From the NCBI GenBank assembly GCA_947472765.1, contig CANJCM010000008.1:31156-95155 (forward strand): DNA of 64,000 bases, written 5' to 3'. The notes beneath the pieces are model-generated. The model made no database searches. It worked only from the letters and a program-made list of their open reading frames with translations, and had not been told where the DNA came from. The DNA is from Opitutia bacterium (GTDB lineage Bacteria > Verrucomicrobiota > Verrucomicrobiia > Opitutales > Opitutaceae). Positions 20,226 through 29,965 of the stretch are shown piece by piece. Position 1 is the stretch's first letter, and every line of letters begins with the position of its first letter. The translations under genes were made by a program, and so were the position numbers.

Positions 20226-20399
20226 GCCGGCGTACCTTTCTCCCACGGGAGATCGGCGCAGTTTCAAACCGGGCTCCATCCCGGCGTCACTCGGGCGGCG
20301 CACTCTGGCATGCGGCCAGCTTCGGAGCGAAAGGCCTCCGTCAGGCTTGTCCGGGCGGCAGCTTGATCCTTCACTTCGACTCCTTCGTTTCCCCTCCCC

Positions 20400-21344
20400 A
20401 TGCAACTCCCCGCCTCCTCCTCGCCGTTTTCCTCTCTTTCCCGTCGCGACTTCATCCGCGCCTCGGCCCTCGCGGCTGGTTCGATGGTGCTCGCTCGCAA
20501 CCTGCCCGCGGCTTCGGCGGCGGCTGAACCGATCATCGATGTGCACGGCCACCTGAGCTACTCGGGTCGCACCGACCCGGCGTTCCTCGCGCACCAGAAG
20601 GCTTTGGGCGCGACGCTCACGATTCTGCTGCCCTCCGGCGTACGCAGCGCGAATCATCCCGGCGGTTCCGGCGAGAACGAACCCGCGCGGCAGTTTGCGT
20701 TGGCCCGCCCCGGAGAGTTCCTGTTTTTCTCCAACGAAGTCACGGATCACCCGGAGGCCACGAAGGTGATCGAGAAGCACTTGAAGCTGGGTGCCATCGG
20801 CATCGGCGAACAGAAGTTCAAGGTCGACTGCGACTCGCCCGGCAGCATCCGCGTGGCGGAGCTGGCGCGGGAATACAACGTGCCGGTCATTCTTCATTTC
20901 GAGCACGACCTCTACAACCGGCACATCGAGCGGTTCGGCAAGGTGCTGGAAAAATTTCCCACGGTTAACTTCATCGGTCACGCGGTCGCCTGGTGGGGTA
21001 ACATCGACAAGAATCACGATCAGAAAAATTCGTATCCGACCGGTCCGATCACGCCCGGCGGAATCACGGACCGTTACCTCACCGACTACCCAAACTGCTA
21101 TGCGGACGTGTCGGCGCGCTCCGGTTACGGCGCCATTGTCCGCGACGAAGCCTTCTTCAAGGACTTCCTTATTCGCCATCAGAACAAGCTCGTTTACGGC
21201 AGCGACTGCGCGGAGACGACCGGAGTGGCTCCGTCGTGCTTCGCCGCGAACACGATTGCCGCCATCCGCCGGCTGGCGCCGAGCAAGGAAGTCGAACGGA
21301 AGATTCTCTACGGAAACGCGAAGAAGCTGCTGAAGATCGCGTAA
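20400..21344 (+). CDS. Amidohydrolase family protein, TAT-exported
   Basis: SLSRRDFIRASALAAGSMVLA; IIDVHGHLSYSG (HxH), NFIGHAVAWWGN, LVYGSDC. Confidence 0.88.
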   Translation: MQLPASSSPFSSLSRRDFIRASALAAGSMVLARNLPAASAAAEPIIDVHGHLSYSGRTDPAFLAHQKALGATLTILLPSGVRSANHPGGSGENEPARQFALARPGEFLFFSNEVTDHPEATKVIEKHLKLGAIGIGEQKFKVDCDSPGSIRVAELAREYNVPVILHFEHDLYNRHIERFGKVLEKFPTVNFIGHAVAWWGNIDKNHDQKNSYPTGPITPGGITDRYLTDYPNCYADVSARSGYGAIVRDEAFFKDFLIRHQNKLVYGSDCAETTGVAPSCFAANTIAAIRRLAPSKEVERKILYGNAKKLLKIA

Positions 21345-21514
21345 GGCAGACCAGCGTCGTTCAAATTGGCCGGGCGGAGATGACCTGGCGGGCGCGCACG
21401 AGGCGCGCCCCTGCGAATGGGCGTCCTGCGTCCTCCCTTAACCTCTGCGACCTCTGCGTTCCAAATCCGGTCATCGCCAAGCTCAAGCGCCACTTGCTCC
21501 CGAGACGGGGTGAA

Positions 21515-21605
21515 TACTCTGTCATCCTGAGCGCAGCGACAGGCTTGGTCATCCACGCGGAAGCCTCCCTCAAGAGCATGGATTCTTCGCTGCGCTCAGA
21601 ATGAC
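21515..21605. repeat. Dispersed repeat, inverted copy of 17685-17785
   Basis: tgtcatcctgagcgcagcgacaggcttggtcatccacgcggaagcctccctcaagagcatggattcttcgctgcgctcagaatgac. Confidence 0.75.
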
Positions 21606-21679
21606 ATGAAGAGGGGTGTACTTCGCCTTTTCACGCAGTCTGTCGCGCTCGCGGCCACGAAATGAAATTCTTGTGGCGA

Positions 21680-24148
21680 TTATTGCTTTCCGTTCCGCGC
21701 TTCGCGGATTTGCGCGGGAGTGACGCTGCCGGTCATGCCACCCCAGCGGGTGCGGACGTAGGTCACGAGCGCGGCGACATCACTGTCCGGCAGACCGCCG
21801 AGTGGCGGCATGTCGGGGAAATTCGGATTCTTGCGATCCTGATTCCGGCCGTTGAGCACGGAGCGGATCACTTCCTCGGTTGAGCTTGCGACCACCTTAG
21901 ACGTGGCCAGTGCAGGCGCGAGGCCCGGGGTGCCGAGGCCTTCGGTGCCATGACACGCCGCGCAAATCGCGAAGAGGCTGCGACCCTTGTCGAAGCCCGG
22001 CTCGAGCCGGCGGGCCGGCGCATCCGGATCGATCGCCAGGGATTTCGGTGCGGGCGAGAGCCAGTCCTTGCCGAGGGCGACCGCCTTTGCGCGCACCGGA
22101 GCTGTGGAGGAGTTCTCGAGGGCGGCAAACGAGGCCGGCAATTTCGTCATGCCCTTCCTGTTCGCCGCGGCGAGGCCGTCGAGCACCGCGGTGCGAACCC
22201 ACCCGGGGTGGTTGGCGGCGTCGGAAAGACTGGCGAGCAATCGGTCGAGGTCGGCCTCGCGGCCGGTGTTGAGCACCGCGTGCGCGAGCGCCGCGAAGAC
22301 CTTGCCGGTGCCGGGGCGTTCCTCGGTCCACGACTTGTCCTGCAGCAGCCGGTCGGCAAAGGCGTACTCGCGATCCTTGAGGCCGCTGAGCGCCGCCTCG
22401 ACCATGAACGGTTGCGCGGCATCGCGGGCGAGGATCCTGGCCATCGCGATCTCGAACGCCGGGCCCTGGCCTTCGCCGAGGGTAAAGACGAGCTGCCGCC
22501 GGACTTCGATCCGTGGGTCGTCCCCGAGTGCCATCACCTTGGTGGCGAACGCGGAGTCCGTGAGGAAGGGTTCGGAGATGCGCAGGGCGGCCTTGCGGAC
22601 TTCGTGTGAGCGATCGGCGAACGCCGCCGTCAGAGTCGCGGTGTCGACGGCGCGGAGGCCTTCGAGCGTCCACAACGCGTGCAGCCGGGCGAGTTCGTTG
22701 CCGTGGCTGAGCGCCATTTTCTGCAGGGCAGGCACGACCTTGCGATCGCCGTTCTCGACGATCAGACGCTGGGCGGTGTCACGCCAGAATCCGTTCGGAT
22801 GCGCGAGCTGCTCGACCCAGCCGGCGGCGTCGTTCCGGGCCAGGCGCGGGGCGGGGGCGCCCTTGCTGCCTTCGTGGACGATCCGGTAGATGCGGCCCAT
22901 GTTGAGGAAGGATTTCTCGAGACCGCGGGCGATGATCTGCTCCCGGAGGTAGCTCGTCATGAACAGATGCCCTTCGATGATGCCGCGGTACATGTCGGCG
23001 ATGTAGAGGGCGCCGTCGGGACCGGTGACGGTGTAGGTCGGGCGGAAACGTTCGTCCTTCGAGAAGATGAACTCGTGCTTCTCTTTCTCATACGCGTTCT
23101 CGGCGGTGATGACGCCTTCCTTCTCGGTCAGGATGCTGCGGCGGATGAAGCGGCCCGCGACCTCGCCGAGAAACACGTTGCCCTGATACTCCGCGGGAAA
23201 CTGATCGCCGCGATAGACCAGGGGCGCCGTGTTGCCGGTGAAAACCGCGAGCGTGCCGTCGGCGTCGCGCAGTTGGAGGCGGCGGTTCACCCCCGGCGTT
23301 GGACCATTCGGCCACGTGTTCTGGTTGGACGGATAGGCGACATCCACTCCCGCCGTGATCGGATAATGCGGGTTCCGCGTGTAGTACGGCGCCGGCACGA
23401 GATCGCCGCGGAGGTGGTCTCCGTTCGAAGCGTAGAAGAGCCGGCCGTAGTTGTCCTGCGAGAGTCCCCACTGGCCGCGATTGCTGAGCGTCGGCTTCGA
23501 GATCCACTTGCCGTCGACGAGCTGCATCCGCTGGTCGAAGCGGGAGCCGTGGACCCAATTGTCCATCATCAGGAGGAGATTGCTCTGCGCGCCGTGGGGG
23601 TTGGCGGGAATCTCGAGTCCGTTCACGAGCAGTTCTTCGCGGTCGGCCTTGCCGTCGTTGTCGGTATCGTGAGCCATCACGATCTCCGGCAGCTTCAGCA
23701 CCATCGCGCCGTCGCGCGTGACCTGGAGTCCGCGCGGCCAGTCGAAGCCGGTGAGAAACACGGTGCGCTTGTCCATGCGCCCATCGCCATTGGTGTCCTC
23801 GAGGATGACGACGTTGGACTTCGGCGGGTCGAGTTTCTCGAGTCCCGGGAACACGCCGCGGAAAAAGCGATTGTAGGACGGCCACTCGAGGACCCAGAGC
23901 CGGCCGCGCTCGTCGAACTGCATCGCGACCGGGTCCTGCACGAGCGGTTCGGCGGCGACCAGTTCCATGCGGAAGCCGGGCGGGAGTTCAAACTGCTGGA
24001 TCGACTCCTCGGGCGTGCGCACCGGGGCGGGCGCGATTTTCCAGTGGGTCGGAGGTTTGGAACGATCGACGTCGCCGGCGTCACCGACTTGGGCGACCAG
24101 GCGGGAAACAAAGGTGAGGCCGGCGAGGCAGGCGAAGGAGAAGCGCAT
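21680..24148 (-). CDS. PVC-type heme-binding CxxCH dehydrogenase (beta-propeller, HEAT-like repeats, cytochrome c)
   Basis: Start at Met 24148 (MRFSFACLAGLTFVSRLVAQ). FELPPGFRMELVAAEPLVQDPVAMQFDERGRLWVLEWPSY; FAICAACHGTEGLGTPGLAPAL; DMPPLGGLPDSDVAALVTYVR. Confidence 0.9.
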   Translation of the reverse strand: MRFSFACLAGLTFVSRLVAQVGDAGDVDRSKPPTHWKIAPAPVRTPEESIQQFELPPGFRMELVAAEPLVQDPVAMQFDERGRLWVLEWPSYNRFFRGVFPGLEKLDPPKSNVVILEDTNGDGRMDKRTVFLTGFDWPRGLQVTRDGAMVLKLPEIVMAHDTDNDGKADREELLVNGLEIPANPHGAQSNLLLMMDNWVHGSRFDQRMQLVDGKWISKPTLSNRGQWGLSQDNYGRLFYASNGDHLRGDLVPAPYYTRNPHYPITAGVDVAYPSNQNTWPNGPTPGVNRRLQLRDADGTLAVFTGNTAPLVYRGDQFPAEYQGNVFLGEVAGRFIRRSILTEKEGVITAENAYEKEKHEFIFSKDERFRPTYTVTGPDGALYIADMYRGIIEGHLFMTSYLREQIIARGLEKSFLNMGRIYRIVHEGSKGAPAPRLARNDAAGWVEQLAHPNGFWRDTAQRLIVENGDRKVVPALQKMALSHGNELARLHALWTLEGLRAVDTATLTAAFADRSHEVRKAALRISEPFLTDSAFATKVMALGDDPRIEVRRQLVFTLGEGQGPAFEIAMARILARDAAQPFMVEAALSGLKDREYAFADRLLQDKSWTEERPGTGKVFAALAHAVLNTGREADLDRLLASLSDAANHPGWVRTAVLDGLAAANRKGMTKLPASFAALENSSTAPVRAKAVALGKDWLSPAPKSLAIDPDAPARRLEPGFDKGRSLFAICAACHGTEGLGTPGLAPALATSKVVASSTEEVIRSVLNGRNQDRKNPNFPDMPPLGGLPDSDVAALVTYVRTRWGGMTGSVTPAQIREARNGKQ

Positions 24149-24269
24149 GGGAGTCCTGAAAAAAGCGAGCTGTGCGCCGATGGCAAGGGAGCCATTGCGA
24201 ATCACCGGCCCCAGTCCATTGTGGGCCGGTACGAATGCACCCCCACCACCGCCGGGAGTTGATTCCCGC

Positions 24270-25721
24270 ATGAATACCGCCGCGAATCAGGTGCCGTCGG
24301 TCCACGACGGCAGGGGAGCGCGGGAACTGGCCCAGCAGGCTTTTGCACGCAGCGCCGGCGCCCTGTTGCTGCCCGGAAATCAGGTCCGGCTGCTGAAGGA
24401 TGCGGGCGAGAACTATCCGGCCTGGCTCGCCGCGATTGGGGCGGCGCGAACCCGGGTCCACTTCGAGAATTACATTCTGGCGGACGACGTGATTGGAAAC
24501 CGGTTCGCCGACGCGCTGATCGAGCGGGCGCAGGCGGGAGTCACCGTGCGGGTGATCTACGATTGGCTGGGCGTTTTCTGGAAGGCTTCGAGCGCGTATT
24601 GGGCCCGCCTGCGCAAGGGCGGCGTCGAGGTGCGGTGTTTCAATCCCCCGCGTTTCGATGCGCCTCTGGCCTGGACCTCGCGCGATCACCGCAAGCTCCT
24701 CGTGGTCGACGGCGAGGTCGGCTTCATCTCGGGTCTGTGCGTGGCCGACATGTGGACGGGCGATCCGTCGAAGGGCCTCGCCCCCTGGCGTGACACCGGC
24801 GTGGAACTGCGCGGCCCGGCGCTGGCGGAAATGGAGCGGTCCTTTGCCCGCAGTTGGGGAACGCTGGGTGCCCCGGTGCCGGAGTCGGAGCTGCCGGACG
24901 CCTCAAGGATTGAGCCGGCGGGCGACATCAACGTTCGCATTGTCGCGAGCGAACCCTCGATGGCTGGCACCTATCGCCTCGACCAGCTCGTCGTGGCGTT
25001 CGCGCGGCAGCGCGTCTGGATCACCGATGCCTACTATCTTGGGGCGCCCACCTATGTGCAGGCGCTGGTGACCTCGGCCCGCGACGGCGTGGACGTGCGG
25101 ATGCTCTTCACGCGCTCCTCGGATTTGCCGCTGTTGAAGATGATGTCGCGCAGCGGATATCGCGCCCTGCTTCAGGCTGGCGTGCGGATCTTTGAGTGGA
25201 ACGGTTCACTCCTGCACGCAAAGACGGCGGTCGTGGATGGACGCTGGGCGCGCGTCGGTTCCACCAATCTCAATTTCGCGAGCTGGATGGGGAATTGTGA
25301 ACTGGACGCGGTGGTGGAGGACGAGGGTTTTGCGCAGCAGATGGAGTCATTGTATCTCGAGGATCTCGCCAACTCGACCGAGATCGTGCTCCAGGGCCGA
25401 CGCCGCCTGCGTGCGGCCTCGCCTCCCGGTCCGAGGGCGTCGCGGGATCGCAAGGGCAGTGCCTCGCGGGTCGCGGCGGGCGCTTTGCGCATCGGCAACG
25501 TCCTCGGAGCGGCGCTGACGAATCGGCGCGTGCTCGAGTCGGTCGAGACGCGACTTGTCAGCCTGACGGGCGCGGTGCTGATCGCATTCGCCCTGCTCTT
25601 CGTCCTGTATCCGCGGGTCCTGGCTTACCCGACGGGGCTGATCTTCGGGTGGCTCGGAATAGCGCTGCTGGTTCATGCCTTCCGCCTCCGGAAAAAGCAC
25701 GACGCGGAGCGAAAGAAATGA
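24270..25721 (+). CDS. Phospholipase D-like / cardiolipin synthase-like protein
   Basis: Start ATG 24270. Two HKD motifs: DHRKLLVVDGEVGFISG and HAKTAVVDGRWARVGSTNLNFASW; C-terminal TM segments. Confidence 0.88.
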   Translation: MNTAANQVPSVHDGRGARELAQQAFARSAGALLLPGNQVRLLKDAGENYPAWLAAIGAARTRVHFENYILADDVIGNRFADALIERAQAGVTVRVIYDWLGVFWKASSAYWARLRKGGVEVRCFNPPRFDAPLAWTSRDHRKLLVVDGEVGFISGLCVADMWTGDPSKGLAPWRDTGVELRGPALAEMERSFARSWGTLGAPVPESELPDASRIEPAGDINVRIVASEPSMAGTYRLDQLVVAFARQRVWITDAYYLGAPTYVQALVTSARDGVDVRMLFTRSSDLPLLKMMSRSGYRALLQAGVRIFEWNGSLLHAKTAVVDGRWARVGSTNLNFASWMGNCELDAVVEDEGFAQQMESLYLEDLANSTEIVLQGRRRLRAASPPGPRASRDRKGSASRVAAGALRIGNVLGAALTNRRVLESVETRLVSLTGAVLIAFALLFVLYPRVLAYPTGLIFGWLGIALLVHAFRLRKKHDAERKK

Positions 25722-25724
25722 GCC

Positions 25725-25757
25725 AAAAAAAGCCGCCCGCGGGCATGCGGGCGGCTC
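25725..25757 (-). terminator. Rho-independent terminator for the minus-strand ceramidase-like gene
   Basis: Minus strand: agccgcccgcatgcccgcgggcggctttttttgg. Confidence 0.8.
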
Positions 25758-25778
25758 GTAATGCGAAGCTGGAACGAC

Positions 25779-27149
25779 TCAGCGGTTGGTCGTGTCCTGA
25801 ATCAGGTCGTAGGCCTTGCCGATGACGCGGTCCTCGGTCGAGGTCGCCCACGGGCCGGGATGCCGGCCGAAGTTGGCGGAGTAGCCCTCGTAGCCGCCGG
25901 TGAGGATGACCTGCCGGCTGCCGAGATAACCGAAGTAGTCGTTGGAGTAACCGGCGACCCAAACCGCGGCGGGCTGGCTGGCGAGCTCGCGCTTCAGGCG
26001 GAGGGAATATTCGACCGTCGTCTCGCCACCGATGGCGACGAAGGTGATGTCCGGGCCAAAGCGCACGACCTGCACCGGGCACGGATAGCTCTGCGGGATG
26101 CCCTTGCCGGATTGATGCTGCTTGAGCAGGGCCTCGCCCCGGGCGCGCTCGGCGGCGTTCGTCGACTTGGCGCGGCGCTCGAGATCCGCGGGCGTGATAT
26201 TCGCATAGGCGATGTCGACGGTCTCGTAGGCAGACCGCAGCGGCCCGTTGACCGCGCGCTGCCTCGTGACGAGGAGCGCGGTCTCGACGGCATTGGCCAG
26301 GGTGCGACCGTGCTGCCTGGCCTGTTCAATCGAGAGGTGGCGGGGATAAGGATTCTGGTCGGCGCCTGCTCCCATCATGAAGAGGGCCACGACGCCGGGG
26401 CGATTTTCTTGGAGGTAGGCCTGCGCAAAGCCGGCGTAGTCGCCGTTCACGGTCTGGAAGTTCGCGGTCGTGTTGTGGCAGGCGTAGCCGAACATGAGCG
26501 CCTTCAGGTTGCCGTCGGCGCCAACGACGCGGAGGACCGGGACGTCGTGATCAACGGGGCCGTCAGGATTCGGGCTGTTGAGCACCTCGGAGCCGACCGT
26601 CAGCCGGCGGTTCATGGCGAAGCCGGCGCGGGCGTGGCTGTAGTAAAGTTTCGACGGCTCGAGTTTGCCGAGCGTGTCGGCGATGCCCTGGACGAGTTTC
26701 GCCGTCAGCATCTTGCCGTACTCCTCGCCCTTCTTCTGGAAAACCGGATCGCTGACTCCGCGGCCGTCAACCGAAGGCCCGGAGTGCGTGTGCGAGCCGT
26801 TGATCAAGACGGCCTCGTTCGGGAGCTGGTGCTTCTCGCCGACCTGACGGACGATCTCGTTGCGAATTGAAACCGGGATCCCGAGCAGGTCCAGGGTGAT
26901 GAAGACCATCCGCGTGCCGGCGTAGTCCTGAATCGCGAGGACCTTGGCATAGAGCGGATGGGCGACGCCCTCGCTCGGCTTGGTGCGGAAGCCGAAGCCG
27001 ACGAGCCACACAGGGCCTTCGGGCGTGATGTCGATCGAGACGGCCGCGGCTTTCCACGCCGTCGTGTCAGGCGCCTGGGCGCCAGCGGCCGAGCCCACGA
27101 TCAAAGCGAGACTGGCCAGGAGGGTGCTGAAACAAGACAGGATTTTCAT
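25779..27149 (-). CDS. Neutral/alkaline ceramidase N-terminal domain-like protein
   Basis: Start MKILSCFSTLLASLALIVGSAAGAQ (27149); AAVSIDITPEGPVWLVGFG, NGSHTHSGPSVDGRG. Confidence 0.85.
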   Translation of the reverse strand: MKILSCFSTLLASLALIVGSAAGAQAPDTTAWKAAAVSIDITPEGPVWLVGFGFRTKPSEGVAHPLYAKVLAIQDYAGTRMVFITLDLLGIPVSIRNEIVRQVGEKHQLPNEAVLINGSHTHSGPSVDGRGVSDPVFQKKGEEYGKMLTAKLVQGIADTLGKLEPSKLYYSHARAGFAMNRRLTVGSEVLNSPNPDGPVDHDVPVLRVVGADGNLKALMFGYACHNTTANFQTVNGDYAGFAQAYLQENRPGVVALFMMGAGADQNPYPRHLSIEQARQHGRTLANAVETALLVTRQRAVNGPLRSAYETVDIAYANITPADLERRAKSTNAAERARGEALLKQHQSGKGIPQSYPCPVQVVRFGPDITFVAIGGETTVEYSLRLKRELASQPAAVWVAGYSNDYFGYLGSRQVILTGGYEGYSANFGRHPGPWATSTEDRVIGKAYDLIQDTTNR

Positions 27150-27300
27150 ATTGGAGGACGAGGGGTGGCGCGAAGCAGGAACCGGACCTGCGAACTTCGA
27201 TTCGCGCCCCGGTTTGGGAGCTTGAGCAACGCTCAGGGGCCAAGGGTTGGACAAGCCAAAAGCTCAGCTTCCGCAGCCGCGGTTCTTGTTTCGGGCGATC

Positions 27301-27645
27301 GGACCAAAACACCCCGGCGCTGCGCGCCACCCCTCTCGAGCCGGAACGATGCAGTGGAATGTAGGGCCGGCGCTCGCCGCCGGGCCCTTTCTCGAATGAA
27401 GGACGTGGCCTGCGACGAGCGGCAGTTGCTAAACTGATTGGTGAACGTTCAGCTCGACGAAGGGCAGCCGTGGACGGTGATGGCACCGTCCCTCCATGGT
27501 TAGCTCTTTGAGAAGAGCGCGAACGGGAGTCTGAACGATCCGCCTACCATGGAGGGCGGGTGCCCACACCCGCCGATTTCGTTCAACTGCATCGTTCCGG
27601 CTCGAGCCGGGTGCCCGCAGGGCGGGGTGTGCGGCTCGGACGCCG
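27301..27645. repeat. MITE-like non-coding dispersed repeat, copy C, with ~45-50 bp terminal inverted repeats
   Basis: Left acaccccggcgctgcgcgccacccctctcgagccggaacgatgcagtggaa; right ttcaactgcatcgttccggctcgagccgggtgcccgcagggcggggtgtg. Confidence 0.75.
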
Positions 27646-27654
27646 AGCACGGAT

Positions 27655-29952
27655 TCAGGCGTTCTCGTCGGCAATTCCCGCTTCGATCTCCACCGTGAAA
27701 ATCGAACCCGATTCCGGCACGCTCTGCACGCCGATGCTGCCGCCAAGGAGCTGGGCGAGCCGCTTGGAAATCGAGAGCCCGAGGCCCGTGCCGCCAAAGC
27801 GGCGCGCGACGGTGGCGTCGGCCTGCACGTAGGGTTCGAAGAGCTGGGCGATGCGATCCGGGGCTATGCCAATACCCGTGTCGCTGACATGAAACCGCAG
27901 CCGGCAGCGACCGGCCGCGGTGGTCGTCGCAAATGGGGCGCGTTCGACCGTGATTTCGATTTGGCCCCGGGTGGTGAACTTGATCGCGTTGCCGAGCAAG
28001 TTCGACAGCACCTGGCGCAGACGCATCGGATCGGTCAGGATCGCCCCCGGGACCTCCGGGCGCACGAGGTGGCGCAGTTCGAGGCCCTTCGCCTCCGCGG
28101 CGGGCCGGAACAGGGTGCAGAGCTCGCGGAGAAACTCCGCCGGCTCGACGACGAGGTGCTCGAGCTCGACCCGGCCGGAGTCGAAGCGGGCAAAATCGAG
28201 CAGGTCATTGATCAGCTTCAGCAGCGTTTGCCCGGAGCGCTCGAGGATTTCGATGTTTTCGCGTCCTTCGGTGGACAGCTTCTCGGACCGGACCAATGCG
28301 ACCATTCCGAGCATGCCGTTGAGCGGGGTCCGGATTTCGTGGCTCAGCAGGCCGAGGTAGCGGCCCTTCGCGGCGTCGGCAGCCTCGGCGAGATCCTTGG
28401 CCCGACGCAACTCCTCCTCCATCTCGCGCCGCTGGGTGATGTCGTGGAAGGCGACCACGACGGCGCGGCGCCCGCCGAAATCCACGAGGCCGGCGGACAT
28501 CTGCGCCCAAATCGGCCGGCCATCGCGGGCATGGAAACGTATTTCGAGTCCCGAGACCTGGCGGCCGGCACGAAGCTCGCGCAACATCAGTTCACGGTCG
28601 GCCGGATTCTCGTAGAAGCTCGTCGCGGCCTCTCCTGACATGTCGCCGACGCTGCCGTCGCCGAACAGATCCACGGCGCGGCGGTTGTGGAAAAGAACGC
28701 GGCTGGTTTCGGGATCGGTGATGGCGACCGGGAAGGGCGCGTTCTCGGCGAGTTCGCGATACTGGCGCTCGCTGGCTTCGAGCCGGCGGTTGAGTCGCAG
28801 GAGCGGCAGTGCCCACCCGACGATCGCCAGCGCAATCGCGGCGAGTCCCCCGAAGGTCCAGTAGAGCCAGCGCAGATCGGTGTGGCTCTCGAAGTGGTAG
28901 AGAAAGCCATCGAGGCCGAAGTTCGGCGGCAGCATGCCGAACTCGGCGTAGGTACTGGCGATGTGCCGCCAGCGCCCGGGATTCATATGGCCCGGCTCGA
29001 TCAGCTCGAGATGCATGAGCTGGGCGGTCTGGTCGGCCTCAAACTGAAGATGGGCGCGCGACTTGCCGCGGTCGTATTGCCGCAGGATGAGATCGATGAT
29101 TTCTGCCGGGTGGGCGAGGGCGTACTCCCAGCCCCGGAGGCTGGCCTCCCGGAATTTTCTCACCCGATCCGGATACGTCCGCACCTGCAGTTCCGTGGTG
29201 AAGAGATTGTCGCCGTAGAAGTCGATGCCGCCGGCGCGCGGCGTGAGCGTCAGGTATTCCTGCCCCGAGCCGCGCACGAGGAAGGGTTCGTCGGTCGAAT
29301 ACGCCGACATTGCCGCCACGCGGCCGCTCGTGAGATCGCTGACGTTGAACGTGTGCGGCTCGATCCGAAGGTTCCTGGGCTCGATGCCCTCGTACTTGAA
29401 GTACGCGAAGAGCTCGGCCGACTGCGGCTCGATCATCAGCGGCTTGCTGGCGAGGTCGTGGAGGTCGTTTACGCCCGAGGCGCCGCGGGCGAGCAGCACG
29501 AGTGGCGAGTGCTGGAAGATCACGGCGAGGACGACGACGGGTTTGCCGTGCGAGCGCAGCAGGACGAGGTCCGACGTGCCGACGCCGAACTCGGCCCGGC
29601 CATTTAAGACGTTCTCCACCGGGTCGTGGCCCGGTTCGGCCTCGAGCAGGGTCACGTCCAGTCCCGCTTCGCGATAATAGCCCTGGGCGACCGCCGCGTA
29701 GTAACCGGCAAATTGAAACTGATGCCGCCACTTGAGCTGCAGCGTCACCCGATCGAGCGGCTCGGCGGCCGGCAATCCCGCGGTGAGGGCGGAAAAGAGC
29801 AACAAGCCGACGAGCGGGCGCAGGAAGAGCACGAGATTGATTTGGGGTGAGGCTCCAGCGTGTCGCAAGGAAGATGGCAGTCTCGCGCGGTGTAGCTTTT
29901 GCGTAGTGGGTGGCGGTGAAGGATTTTGGCCTGACTCCCGGGTCGTCCGCAC
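27655..29952 (-). CDS. Sensor histidine kinase with NMT1/THI5-like periplasmic binding domain, TM, PAS, HisKA and HATPase
   Basis: VTLQLKWRHQFQFAGYYAAVAQGYYREAGLDVTLLEA; LLSHEIRTPLNGMLGMV (H box); NLLGNAIKFTTRG, DTGIGIAP, GGTGLGLSISKRLAQLLGG. Start codon uncertain. Confidence 0.92.
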   Translation of the reverse strand: MRTTRESGQNPSPPPTTQKLHRARLPSSLRHAGASPQINLVLFLRPLVGLLLFSALTAGLPAAEPLDRVTLQLKWRHQFQFAGYYAAVAQGYYREAGLDVTLLEAEPGHDPVENVLNGRAEFGVGTSDLVLLRSHGKPVVVLAVIFQHSPLVLLARGASGVNDLHDLASKPLMIEPQSAELFAYFKYEGIEPRNLRIEPHTFNVSDLTSGRVAAMSAYSTDEPFLVRGSGQEYLTLTPRAGGIDFYGDNLFTTELQVRTYPDRVRKFREASLRGWEYALAHPAEIIDLILRQYDRGKSRAHLQFEADQTAQLMHLELIEPGHMNPGRWRHIASTYAEFGMLPPNFGLDGFLYHFESHTDLRWLYWTFGGLAAIALAIVGWALPLLRLNRRLEASERQYRELAENAPFPVAITDPETSRVLFHNRRAVDLFGDGSVGDMSGEAATSFYENPADRELMLRELRAGRQVSGLEIRFHARDGRPIWAQMSAGLVDFGGRRAVVVAFHDITQRREMEEELRRAKDLAEAADAAKGRYLGLLSHEIRTPLNGMLGMVALVRSEKLSTEGRENIEILERSGQTLLKLINDLLDFARFDSGRVELEHLVVEPAEFLRELCTLFRPAAEAKGLELRHLVRPEVPGAILTDPMRLRQVLSNLLGNAIKFTTRGQIEITVERAPFATTTAAGRCRLRFHVSDTGIGIAPDRIAQLFEPYVQADATVARRFGGTGLGLSISKRLAQLLGGSIGVQSVPESGSIFTVEIEAGIADENA

Positions 29953-29965
29953 GCCACGCTAGTCC

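Noticed and set aside
19032-21179. Full 715 aa minus-strand ORF
   Set aside because: Only the part from Met 19799 to 19032 is a real gene (phytanoyl-CoA dioxygenase family). The rest runs through a non-coding repeat and antisense to the amidohydrolase gene.
22679-24262. 527 aa plus-strand ORF opposite the PVC-type dehydrogenase
   Set aside because: Mirror ORF; His/Val/Arg/Asp-biased composition with no domain.
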